A stretch of 64,000 nt of DNA from assembly GCF_013368755.1 (NCBI RefSeq), contig NC_049561.1, positions 2,480,001 through 2,544,000 of the forward strand, given 5' to 3'. The notes beneath the pieces were generated by a model. That model saw only the letters and a program-made list of their open reading frames with translations. It searched no databases and was not told where the DNA came from. The first letter of the stretch is position 1. Each line of letters opens with the position of its first letter. Below are positions 34,164 through 47,000 of the stretch, in pieces. The DNA is from Talaromyces rugulosus (lineage: Eukaryota > Ascomycota > Eurotiomycetes > Eurotiales > Trichocomaceae). Both the position numbers and the translations under genes were made by a program.

Positions 34164-35042
34164 GACCTCAGTTACCCTCAAAAAAGGATAACCAAGAGTT
34201 GTTTGATGCTTTCCACCGCAGCGACCAGGTTGAAGCACCAATTGACAAACTCTGGAAGGCCAGTAGAAAGTTCAATGGGTAGTAGGTGTGCACTATCGCA
34301 GGAGAGACGAATCGTATGCACCGGGCTTTTCGTCCATATGGATACAAGCGACTTGGGGGTTATTATACGGAAGGCGAATGAAAGGGAGACAGAGGATCAG
34401 GAAAGACGAAGCGAAAAAAGGGAAAGCACGGCAAAACAAAGCAAAAAAGCCAAGGTCCGATCCCGGCTGTCGCGTTCGTGACGGAGCATGATGCAAGTGG
34501 AGCAGGAGAGGAGCGCAAGCGAGGGCAGTGGAGCACGTGAGATGAGACGGGGTGGCATTTGAATGTAATTGGGAAGGAGCCCTGTGCCGATCAGCGCCAG
34601 CAACACGAACAGTGCAGGCGCGTGGGTGGTGCAACACTGCAAAACAGGCAGGAGCAGACCCCGTGCAGCGGGGCCTGGGCCAGTCGCGTTTTTATCTGAT
34701 CCGCCGGTGGGGCGCGCTAGCCAGTGAAAGCCAATGGCGTGATCTAATCAATCTAATCAATCGGCCGCGGACCCACCTTCCTCACCCAGAGCTGCCAGAT
34801 CAGGCCACTGGCCACAGGCCCGATTTTGGCTCCTGCCGATTTTGCAACCCACACCAGCTGTGCGAGTTCGTATTACGCGATGCTGGATAAATATCAGCAC
34901 GCGTCCTCTCTCATGGCCGTGTACGTCGCCCAGCCTGGTTGACTGATTGATCTATCTACCGGCCAGCTGCTTTTCAACTTTCAATTTTCACTTTTCACCT
35001 TGTGCTGGTGCGATTGTTGCTGTTTGTTAGTGACCGAAATAC
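34164..35042. promoter_or_regulatory. bidirectional promoter between the ABC transporter and the siderophore NRPS
   Basis: 879 bp separate the two start codons and no convincing gene lies between. Besides the nine-base GATA site listed separately, an AGATAG site lies on the minus strand at 34952-34957, and CCAAT boxes occur near 34237 and 34731. The CCAAT-binding complex with HapX is the known partner of SreA in fungal iron control; I did not find a full HapX composite site. A GGATAAATA stretch at about 34885 may be the TATA region of the NRPS. Confidence 0.6.
34692..34700 (-). promoter_or_regulatory. exact SreA-type GATA site in the shared promoter
   Basis: The plus strand reads TTATCTGAT, so the minus strand reads ATCAGATAA, an exact fit to the ATCWGATAA consensus known for the iron-sensing GATA repressors SRE/SreA. 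It lies 343 bp before the NRPS start and 529 bp before the ABC start, so one site could serve both genes. Confidence 0.65.
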
Positions 35043-38000
35043 ATGCACGAGGTCTCCACAATGCCGCCGATTGATGCTGCATCGAAGCTCTCCCCTCTAC
35101 CAGTCACCAAACTGCCCGCACTGGACGTTGTCGACCAATATGTGGTAGGCCGGAAGTGTGCTCCACGTGGACGCAGTGATGCGATTGAGCTGCAGTGCAG
35201 CTCAGACAAGTCACTGGCCACGGAGATTATCCAGGGCTATGCAGACTTTATTGCGCGGTTCACGGGCTTGGAAGAAGTTGCTTTCGTGGTTGCCCGAGGC
35301 TCGCTTCCGAGCGGAGAGTCGCAATCATCACGCACTATAGTTCATGCAACCCAAGCAGCAAGCCGACATTCATCGGACAAAGATGGCACGCCGTTGTGCT
35401 CTTGGCGGGAAATCGACTCTCCTGTTTATAGAAAAGAAGACATTCAGTTCGTCCTGGACATAGACTGGGAAACCCGCAGTAATGAACTCGATTGTGAAAC
35501 TGATGATGTGAGTGAAAGGATGGCCTTGATCCTCCAAAGCCAAAACTGACCAGGATCTGCACTAGTGCTTCACATTGAACGTCAGGCCTGGCGGCACCGC
35601 AGATCGTCTTGAGATCTCGCTTTTATATCCACAGACCCTGATCCCGCATTTAGCTGTCTCTCAACTGCTAAATGTAGTTGCATCATATATATCGGCCTGC
35701 CAGAATCGCACTGGTATTGACTCGAGCAATATCCCCGAATCTTCAATATTAAACTTTCCTTCTCTCGCCAAGCCACCGGCACGCAATACGAATTTAAACG
35801 ATGGCCCCTTTCTGCTGCACGCCGCCTTCGAGGATTGGGCCGCCAGAAAGCCTCATGCTCCGGCATTGGATTTTATTTCTGCCTTTGACCAGCTGGGTAC
35901 AGCCGCTCAGCACCATACTTTGAGCTATGGCGCTCTCAATACCGCTGCGACAAATCTGGCAATTCACCTGCAATCTTTAATTTCTCCCAAAAAGGGGCCC
36001 CAAATTATTCCCGTATACATGTCTACATCACCCGAACTTTATATCTCATATCTTGCAATCCTCAAAGCCGGGTTCGCTTTCTCCCCAATTCCCCTTGACG
36101 CTCCAGCAGATCGCACCCGAGAGATTCTCACCGAACTCCAATCCTCAGTTATACTGACCATTGAGGATAAGCTGCCATCTGGCTCATGGTGCCCAGAAGG
36201 CCTTTGTACAGACTTGGTTAATGTGACTCAAGTATCGCGATGGAAAGAGCTCTCAAACCAGAACGAACAACCACTGGTGGAGGAGGCTAGATTGAGCACC
36301 TTCCATTCGCCAGGCATTGAAGACACCGAGCTTGCCTATCTAATGTTCACAAGCGGCTCGACGGGCAAGCCCAAAGGTGTCCAGATATCGCATCTAGCAG
36401 CTGCATGTTCGATTGAATCTCACCTGTCTCAAATTCCTCTGCCACGGGGAAACTTGCGTTGGTTCCAGTTCGCCGCTCCCACGTTTGATCCCTCGCTTAT
36501 GGAGATCTTTGTCACCCTGAGGAGCGGCGGAACGCTCTGCTCTGCCTCTCGAGACCTAATATTGACGGATTTGGAGGGGATTATCAATGAAATTCAAGCT
36601 AATATTATGATGGCGACCCCCAGTCTAGCCGCCTTACTGCGGCCCTTCAAGTTGAAGACTTTGAAATACCTTTGGACGATGGGTGAAAAGCTGAATCGAA
36701 CTGTCATCAACAATTTTGGTAGTGATGGAGTAGCAGGAGAGACATCGACTTCGAACTTTACGCTGGTCAACGCCTATGGTCCGACCGAAGGTGCAATCAA
36801 CTGCACATATTTAGCTCACATTAAGCATAACGTGCGCGGCTCCATCATTGGCGAACCTCTTTCAACCTGTTCCATGTTTATTTTGGACCCAAACAGCCAT
36901 GCCCCGAAGCCTATTTTTGCTGGTTGCGCTGGTGAGCTTGCTATTGGTGGTCCACAGGTGAGCAAGGGCTACATGAATCGACCAACAGAGACCGCCAAAG
37001 CATTTGTCGACAGTGCCGAATTCGGACGATTGTACAGGACTGGTGACATGGCCCGCATTGTTTGGGACGAATCCGGCCGTCAGCTCATCGAGTTCTTGGG
37101 AAGAATTTCCTCGGACCAAGTAAAACTTAGCGGTCGTCGGGTTGAACTTGGAGAGATCGAGTCTGTGCTAGCCACTGTGAGCGGGGTCTCTGAGGTTGTT
37201 TGTGTAGTGTCTCAACGAGAGGCAGGTCGAAGTGGGAGTGAACAAGTCGTCGCCTGTCTTGCTCTCGCCGAAAGGTGTGAAAATGACAAGCCGGATATTG
37301 TGGGAAATTGTTCAAGTACCTCCAGTCGCCATCTTAGCTCATACATGTGCCCATCAGCATACTTGTTTTTGAGTCACTTGCCTAGATTGAGCTCTGGAAA
37401 AATCGACCGACAAGCAATAAATGCTATATTGCAAAAGGAAGGCACGGAGTTGGGACTTTATTATCCTGAAACGGATGTACCAGCCAGTGATCAAAGTGAA
37501 TGGGATGTTGCTGATGATTCTGTTCGTGCTTTGGTTATACAAGCTCTTGCCGACGTTGTGGAGGACGATACTTCGAGGATAATGCCGGAGACAAGCTTGT
37601 ATGCTCTTGGACTGGATAGCCTACGAGCAATGCGCCTTCTTCAGAAACTCCGGGACCATTCAATACATGGCCTTGATGTGGGCGATGTTCTCCGGGCTCA
37701 AAATCTCAAGACCCTTGTCTCTAGATGTGCCGAGGCTGCTCGTTCTAGGAAATCAGTACCCAACACAGATTCTCTTGTGAACCTTCATCATAGCCTCGAA
37801 TCTTTTTCAGGCAAAAATTTATCCACCTGCGCGGACCGACTTGGAATACGCGAGGAACAAATTCACAAGGTCTTGCCGACAACGGCAACACAGTCGGGAA
37901 TGTTAGCAAGTTTTCTGCGCAGTTCATCAGAGACTGAGAACTCTGCCCCTGCTTACATTTATCACTCTGTGATTCCAGTTAGTACTGGTATGGATCTTGA

Positions 38001-41000
38001 CCGATTGAAAAAGTCTTGGGATACCGTCATTCAAAGCTACGATGCATTTAGAACAGTGTTTTGCTGGTTAGACGACGACATGTCGCCTTTTGCGCAGTGT
38101 ATACTTACATCGGATGCATTCTCTGAGCCTCGTTGGAATACTTATTCTGTCGTCCAAGGCGAAACATCAGAAGAAAACACCGTCCAATTGGCGCTTGATA
38201 ATGCCGAACAAAACATAAATATCGAGAAGAACCCTTGGCAAATGTCCTCGGTCACTTCGGACCACAAATCTTCCTTAATACTTAGCATGTTTCATGGAAT
38301 TTTCGATGGCGGTTCACTACAGCTCCTGCTGGAAGATGTGTTTGCTATTTATGAGGACAGACCACTCTCATCAAGAACATCCTTAGAGCATATTGTGACA
38401 CACCACTTTCAGGCCGAACATTCAAGCACTACCAAGTTTTGGGAAACTCACCTGGAGGGCTATTCGCCTGTTCAGTTTCCTGCTCTAACCGCCAATCGTC
38501 CTTCATCTTCGCCAAAAACCGATGCTATCGAAATTCCTTCCGCTATTGGCTACAACGATCTAAAAAGTGCCTCAAAACTGATGGGTGTCACAACACTATC
38601 TGTTCTCCAAGCAGCGTGGGGATCTATCCTGCTGGCATACTCTGGAACTCGAGACCAAGACGTCGTCATGGGCAGTGTGGTATCTGGAAGATTAGATGTT
38701 GAGTCCGAAATCTGCATCGGGCCCACTTTCACTACTGTTCCTATTCGAATTCCCCTGGCAAAAATCCCAAAAACTGGAGAAATCCCCGATAGCTTGTCAG
38801 TGGCACGTTATCTAACTTTGTTGAATGCGGAGACATTGTCCTATCTTCAACCTCAACTCGGATCAGTAGTTACGGCAGAGGGGCGTCTTCCGTATGATAC
38901 TCTTCTAGCCTTCCAAGACTTCAACGGCGGATCGAATTCTTCCCAGGATTTCTGGCCGTATATAGACCACCCTCCAATGACCAATGATTTTGCTGTGATG
39001 GTTGAAGTATGGCCAAGTCATGACTCGAGCTTGATTCTCAGGGCCACATTCAAAGACACAGTCATGGACCAAAGTACGGCTAAAATTATGCTTTCTCAAA
39101 TGAGTAACATTATTGCCTCGATTGTGAACAGACCGCAAGAAAACTTTTTGCATACACCTTGCATCGACGATGCCGCTTTGAAGTCTGCACTTGTCCCGGC
39201 TGAGTTGTACCACAGTGAAATTCCAGATGACGTCTATATTCATAGTCAGTTTGAGGCTCATGCAAGATCAAATCCTGACGATATCGCATTGCTCTATAGA
39301 GCAGATGTTCTTGACGAGACGAGTCCTACCAATATTTCTTGGACTTACCATGAACTTGACTCAAGATCTCAGTCCTTGGCGAATTATCTTATTTCAGAGC
39401 ATGGTCCACTAGCAGGTTCTGTCATCCCCATGTGTATCGAGAAGAGCCCTGCGCTGTATGTGGCTCTTCTCGGAATCCTGAAGGCGGGCGGAGCGTGGTG
39501 TCCCGTTGACGTTTTCTCACCACCACAACGTCGTCGTGACCTTATAGCACGCACGGGAGCAAAAGTCCTCTTGACATCTAGTATTGACTCAGTACAACAT
39601 GATACATCTGTACCTGATGGCGTCCAACTTATCGACGTGTTTCGCTTCACCACTAAATCGCATTCTGTGCACATCGAAGGAAACGACATTGTTGACGCGC
39701 CATTTGCTAAATCAACCGATTTGGCGTACTTGATTTGGACGAGCGGTACAACTGGAGCTCCCAAAGGTGTTCCGATTACGCATTCTGCTGGGGTCACTAG
39801 CATAAAATCACTGCTGAAGGAAATCCCGAAGAGCATTAATGGAAGTGTCCGGTGCTTGCAATTCTCTCAATACACCTTTGACGTCTCGATACAGGACATT
39901 TTCTACACATGGAGTTGTGGTGGTGTATTGATCTCTGCACCTCGAGAAGTCATGCTAGGCTCATTTGCTCAGCTTGCCAACGTCACCAATGCGACTCATG
40001 CGCATCTGACCCCGGCTTTCGCAGCTGGGGTTCAGAGGAGTGCTTGTAAGACCTTGGAAGTCGTAACAATGATTGGAGAGAAGCTTTCGCAGCCTGTCGC
40101 GGACGACTGGGGTCGAGATATGCGAGCATTCAATACTTACGGGCCAGCGGAAGTGACCATTGTCTCAACTGTTCGTGAATTCGGTAATCAGCACAAGACT
40201 GTCAAAAGTGCCAATATCGGCTGGCCCCTTGGTTCCGTTTCAGCTTTTATTCTTTCGAATGATAAGTTACTCATGAAGAATGCCGTTGGAGAGCTTGCTC
40301 TGGGCGGTCCGCAGCTCTCCCCGGGGTATCTCAACCAGGAAGAAGTAACCAACGCAAAATATCGGTGGAACGACGAGGCCTCGCAGATTCTTTACCATAC
40401 CGGAGATCTTGTCCGTATGTTATCAGATGGATCAATGGAGTTTATTGATCGGTTTGACGATCTCGTGAAGCTCGGCGGCATCCGCGTGGAGCTCAGTGAG
40501 ATCAGTTACACTCTCGGTAACTCGCACCCATTGGTGGAAAGTGTCGAAACTGCTGTCATGAATAGGCCGGATAGGCCTGTTAAAGTAGTTGTTTCCTTCT
40601 TGTCGGCGCCTGGTGCTGCGTCAAACACTGAACAGAACCAGAACATTCTGCTTAACGAGACAGCCATTGGAGTGGCTCGATCAGCCAAAGAACGCGCTTC
40701 AGCAAACCTTCCTGCTCATATGATTCCATCTGTCTATTTGGTTGTCCCGTCCATCCCACGAACACAATCTGCAAAAACAGATAGACGTGCCCTTCAAAAT
40801 ATTTATGCTAAGTTTGACATAAATCATTGGGAGGAATCATTGAAACAGATCGACGACGAAGCACCCCAGATGGATATATTGAATTCCAACTCCCCTGAAA
40901 CTAGAACGGTTATCTCTATTATTTCCTCGCTTACTAATGTCTCTGAATCGTCGATCACTGGACCTAGCCGTCTTGGAAGTCTGGGAATTGACTCTATCCG

Positions 41001-44000
41001 GGCTATCAGATTAGCATCCCGCTTAAACGAAGCCGGCCATCAGCTTTCGGTTGTCAGTGTCCTTCACTGCCAAACAGTTCACGACCTTCTGGCACTTGTG
41101 GATTATTCATCCAAAAAGCTTGAAAGCAATGGACTATATGACCTCGAGACGTTTAACCACCAATGGTACAGTGTAACAGCCGCCGCGGTCTCGGACGATT
41201 TCCTTGTTGCACCAGCCACGCCAATCCAGGAAGCTCTTTTGAGTGAAACTATGGGAACGTCAAGCATGTACTGGAGTAATCACTTTTTTGAGCTTGAGCC
41301 GTCAGTCGATATTGCAAGGCTGAAACAAGCCTGGCATAATGTGTGTCTGAAGAATGAAGCCCTACGGACCGGGTTTATTCCTCTTGCTGAGATTCAAGAG
41401 CAAGTTCCCGGACAATCGGAAAATTTTTCCATGTTGCAAATAATTTACAATGAGGCTCAACTCGACTGGGAGTCCGTTCGATGCACAGGAAATGACTATC
41501 GAGCGTTGTTGCAAGAAAGACTAAATGCAATTATGACCACTCACCAAGACAGCTATTTCAGACGAGCTCCCTGGGCAGTCACAGTATTTGATAACAATGC
41601 GGATCGCGTCATGGTACTCACTATTCATCACTCTATTCATGATGGTTCATCCCTGGAGTTCATTAGGGACGATGTCCGCCATGCCTACTCGTCAAATGCC
41701 CCTTCGAGGCCTCAGTTACAGGATGGCCTATCTGTCATTCTGTCCACAGAAGAAAAGAGGAATGAAACTGAAAGCTTCTGGAAAGCCGAACTAAAGGAAT
41801 ATGCGGATCTCGAATTCCCTCTTTGGCCTAATCTCACAGGGAAGAGAGCGAGAAGTGGGACGACTGAGCCACAGCGCAAATTCATGTCAGAAAGCATTTT
41901 CCTGGCAGATTCCACGTCCACTCTCCGTTCAAAGGCTGCCGACCTTGGCGTCTCATCAATTGCGTCTATTATAAGAGTTGCATGGGGGATTGTCTCCCTG
42001 AGCTACTTTGGTACTCCTGCAGCTGTGTTTGCTGAAACCCTATCCGATCGCGTGCTAGACGCAGACATAGACAAGACCATTGGACCGTTCATCTCAGTTA
42101 TTCCAGTGCCTTTCCATCCAAAGGGTACAGTGCGAGAGGTTTTTGTAGAACAAAACCGCCTCTCATTGAATTCCTGGAAGTATCGCCATGTTCACGCCCG
42201 TGAGGTTCGCAGAATGTTGAGGAGGCCTCGCAGCGAACCACTGTATCCTGGCATCTTTACGTTTCACTCAACTAGCGAAAAACCATCAAACCCAAACCCC
42301 CACATTTGGACTGAAAAGGAAGATGAACTTGGATTGAATGTTGAACATCCGCTGGCACTCAATGCTTATGAGGAATCCGATGGTTCTCTAGTCCTGGAAG
42401 CGTCGTCTTTGGCAACAGTCATGAGCCCCGAACAGTTGAAGCTGTTTGTTGGTCAAATCGAATGTTTGATCGGGATTATGTTAGAACATCCAGATGCATT
42501 AGTTACGGAGCTCTCTAGGTTCATGTCTAGCGGTTTATTGTCAGTTTCCAAACCGCAAGTCAGTCGCGAAGAAAAGGAAACAGTAACTTTGAGCCCAACA
42601 CATTTGTTCGAAACTCATGCGGCTCAACACCCAGAATGGACGGCCGTCGAAGTGGCAAGCTCAATCACTGAGAGTCATATTCAAAAAGAGTTCATTACGT
42701 ATGGCGAGCTCAACTCCAAAGCGAACAAAGTCGCTGCCTACCTTGATTCACAGGGTTTTCGAAACAGGATAATCGCTATCTGCGCTGGCCGGAACATTCC
42801 CTCATACTCTGTTACCCTGGGAATATTCAAGTCCGGGAATGCCTATTTGCCAATCGATGAAGGACTTCCAGATGACCGCAAGGCCTTTTTGGTTGAAGAC
42901 GGCAATTGTCCCATTGTTTTCACGGAATCCGCGTTTGAGGAAACATTTGCAAATGTTCCAGATTCGTGTCAGGTTGTGTGTTTTGACCAGTTAGCTTTTG
43001 AAAATACATTGTCAAGTATGCCTTCGGATCAAAAGGTGTATCCTGTGAACCCTGACGATACTTGTTACATTCTCTACACATCGGGTTCCACCGGGAAGCC
43101 AAAGGGTGTGATAGTTACTCAGGCTAACTTTGCTTCTTTCATGGAATCATTTTCTGAATTTGTTTGTAGCGCTGCACCCGATACTCTCAAACTCGGGGGA
43201 AAGGGCCGTTGGTTAGCCCAGGCCAGCAGAGCGTTTGATCCCCATCTTGCAGAAATGTTCTTGCCATGGCGGTTCGGCATGGCAACTTGTACAGGGCAGC
43301 GAACACTACTCATGGATGACCTTCGATCGACACTCGTCCAGTGGGATATAACACACGCAAGTTTCGTTCCCTCTCTTCTTGATCAAACCAACATTCTACC
43401 CCACCATTGTCCCAAGCTGAAATATCTCAGTGTCGGAGGTGAGAAAATCTCCCAAAGAGTGTTGGATACTTGGGGTTCAGCCCCTGGAGTAGCTCTTATC
43501 AACGCGTATGGGCCTACGGAGGTCACTATTGGGTGCACATTTGCAAACGTGGACGAAAATACTACTCTTAGGAGCATTGGCTCTCCACTTTCCTCGTGCG
43601 TTTGCCACGTATTGCTTCCTGGTACCTTCGACTATGCTCTCCGCGGCCAAGTCGGGGAACTTTGTTTTACGGGAAGTATCGTTGCAAAGGGCTATTTGAA
43701 TAGACCAGATGCCGCGGGCTTCGTGACAGATCCGCATGGTACGAAGATGTACCGAACCGGAGACATAGGGCGTATGATGCCGGATGATAGCATAGAGTAC
43801 CTCGGCCGGGGAGACGACCAAACAAAAATCCGTGGGCAAAGATTGGAGCTAGGCGAAGTATCAGAAGTTCTTCGCCGCTGCTCTCAAGTTCCGATTGATG
43901 TTGTCTCCATGATTGCAAAACACCCGGCTCTGGCTAGGAACCAACTTATCTCATTTGTCGCCCGCGCAGAAAGTCGAAAGATGGATGAGGGAATCGATCT

Positions 44001-47000
44001 TTCGATTGTTAGCTCTGACCTTACAACAATGGCAAGGGATCTCCAGGATGCATGCAAAAGCAAACTTCCCGGCTACATGGTGCCCGAGATTGTGCTTCCT
44101 GTTACACACATTCCTCTGGCTGCGATGTCCGGAAAAGCCAATACTAAACAGTTGCAAGCTTTATTCTGTGATATTCCACTACCTCAAATTCTCGCTGGAA
44201 ATCACTATTCCGGCAACAAAGCCTTGGAGGCTTCAAGCCGTGCACTTACGGTCGATGAAGAGGCCGTTGTGACAGAGATTTGTAGCACAATTCCGATAGA
44301 CCGATCATCCTTGAAGCATCAGACGAACATATTTGAAATTGGAATTGATAGTCTTAGTGCAATCAACTTGTCTGTCCGTCTTCGCAACATTGGCTACAAT
44401 GCTTCGGTGGCTGTGGTCATGAGCAATCCCGCGGTTGAACAGCTTGCTCGCCTGCCAAAACGTTCGGAGCAATCATTCACACATATTTCTGAGCACGAGT
44501 TGAAGGAAAGGCTGTCCAGACTAAACTCTGAGTTTTTGAGCCGACCTCCAAAAGGTATCGATACGACTCAGGTAACCATCAGACCATGCCTTCCTCTACA
44601 AGAGGGACTCGTGGCTCGTTCGATCAACGACGACAGCACGCAGCTCTATGTCAATCATATTCTGTTGAAGCTTAATGATTCTATTGATTCGACGGCGCTT
44701 AAATCTGCATGGCAGTCCACGGCAGACCAAAGTGATATCTTGAGGACTGCATTCTCTGCACTCGAATCCGAAATAGTCCAAATGGTTTTCGCGGCTGAGT
44801 ACCATCGTATTCACTGGACAGAACAAGAATTCACCAGCTTTGAGCAGGGCATGTCAGAAATAGAGAGCCAACGAGTAACTATATCCAGTGAGATTATCCA
44901 GAACATCACAACGACTCCACCAGTACGATTCCGGCTCGCCAAGTCTACGCAGATTGGAAATCCCTGGATACTCATGATTTCCATCCACCACAGCCTTTAC
45001 GATGGTGAGTCATTTGTGATGTTGCTTAATGATGTTGCAACTCGCTATGCAAATGGAAGTCCACCTGAGCGAGGATCGCCGTCCACATTCGTCGAGCATG
45101 TTTATTCACAGAACTTCGAAAGATCCAAGACTCACTGGACGCGGGTCTTGTCCGGTTGTCAACCCACTCTATTCAGGAATGACGCTTTTGTTACCGAAAA
45201 ATCGGCTTTCTTAAATCATACACTTTCAATAGCTCTCTCGGATATTGAAAGCTGCTCGGCTGGTCTTCGAGCGACTGTGCCTTCGTTCATGCAAGCCATT
45301 TTTGCCTTGTTACTTGCTGACACTGTCAATACATCGGATGTAACATACGGCCTCGTACTCTCCGGTAGGGCTGCGTCGGTCTCTGGTGCGGAGTCTGTAC
45401 TTCTACCATGTATTACTACAATTCCAAGTCGCCTCAATACTCAAGATATTGGAACAGTCGAGGAAACAATTGAATATGTGCAACGGGCCTCTGCCCTGTC
45501 TCTTGAGTATCAACATACGTCCTTGAGACATATCCAGCGCTGGGTCAAGTCGGAGACTCCCTTGTTTGACTGCTTATTCTCCTTTATTAAAACTGCAGAG
45601 CCGTCGAGTCACGGTCTCTGGGAAGAGTTGAACAGTGAAATGCCGGCAGATTATCCTTTCGCAATGGAAGTAGAAGCAGATTCGGCGAGCAACAAAATCC
45701 ACATTCATATCGGGTTCACACCGTCATTTGGACAGCCATCCCGAGCAGAAGACATGGTTGGGAAAATGGATTTTGTTCTGTCGAAACTTATCGCGAGAGA
45801 GTCAATATCGTTGAAGGACTTCAATCTTTCATCGCCTACTGGGTCTCGACCAGTTCAGAAAAATTGGGATGATAACAACTGGTCGCCAGTAGAAGTTAAG
45901 ATTCGTGAGATAGTGGCTCAAGTCTCTGGCTTGGATGAGAATGACATCTCAAAGGGGACTTCTTTCTTGAGTCTTGGTATTGATTCGGTCACTGCAATTC
46001 AGTTCTCTCGCAAACTTCGTGCCACCGATATATCGGTGTCTTCGGCAGACATAATGCGTTTCTCTTGTGTGGGAGCATTGGCTCTACATGTTCACCAAAA
46101 GGCATCTGAAACTGCTGTGGATTCTCCAGAGATCGTCAATGTGGATGTGCAAGAACTCAAAAAACATGCATTGCAGGTTCCCTTACTTAGCTCGACGGAC
46201 TCGATTGAAACGATTTTCAAGTGCACTCCATTGCAGTCATCCATGATAACACAAACTCTGGGTTCGGATGGAAGTGTTTATATCCACCCGCACGTCGTCA
46301 GGCTTTCTGACTTTGTAGATACCGACAAGCTGAAGACCGCCCTTTCCCAAATCATTGCCGCCAATAGTATTCTGCGCACTTCCTTTCTGCATGTTCTTGA
46401 GCCAGAAAATTCATGGGTTGGAGCAGTCCATACTGACTTTCCTATTCGTTGGCACGAAATAACGCTTCCAGTTAATTCCGACGTGAGCACTGAGATGATG
46501 AAAGTTTTGCAGTTGAACGAGGAATCTGCATTCTCTGTTCCACCGCTTCGGCCGGTGCTCATCCACCAGGGTAATGAGCGGATCTTTGCCATTATCATGC
46601 ACCATGCTTTATATGATGGTGTTTCCCTTCCATTTATATTTGACGACTTGATACTCGCATACCAAGAGTCTTCCCTACCGGAGCGTCATCAGTTCGCAGA
46701 TGTTGCCCATCGATTATTAGAAGGTCAAGCGGATTCCTGTGATTTCTGGGTTCAAAAATTAGTTGGCTATGACGTTGTGGAATTACCACCTCTTCAAGAG
46801 GTGCAGTTCTCAGAAACTCTGTTCCTGTCTGAGTTTGTGGTTGAGCTTGGTACTCCTACCATCCTCGAGGCTTGCAAGGCAATGGAAGTTACAGTTCAAA
46901 CCATTGCTCTCTTGGCATATGCAAAGGTTCTTGCCAAATTGTTTGGCAGAAATGATGTCGTCTTTGGCCATGTCCTCGCGGGACGTTCGCTCTCCGGTGT

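Noticed and set aside
34089..34890. ORFs in the ABC/NRPS promoter region (up to 130 codons)
   Set aside because: They overlap the first ABC exon or the divergent promoter, overlap one another on both strands and lack domains.
43477..43839. Several 60-150-codon minus-strand ORFs inside the NRPS, this one among the longest
   Set aside because: They lie opposite a fully coding NRPS frame and have no recognisable domains.
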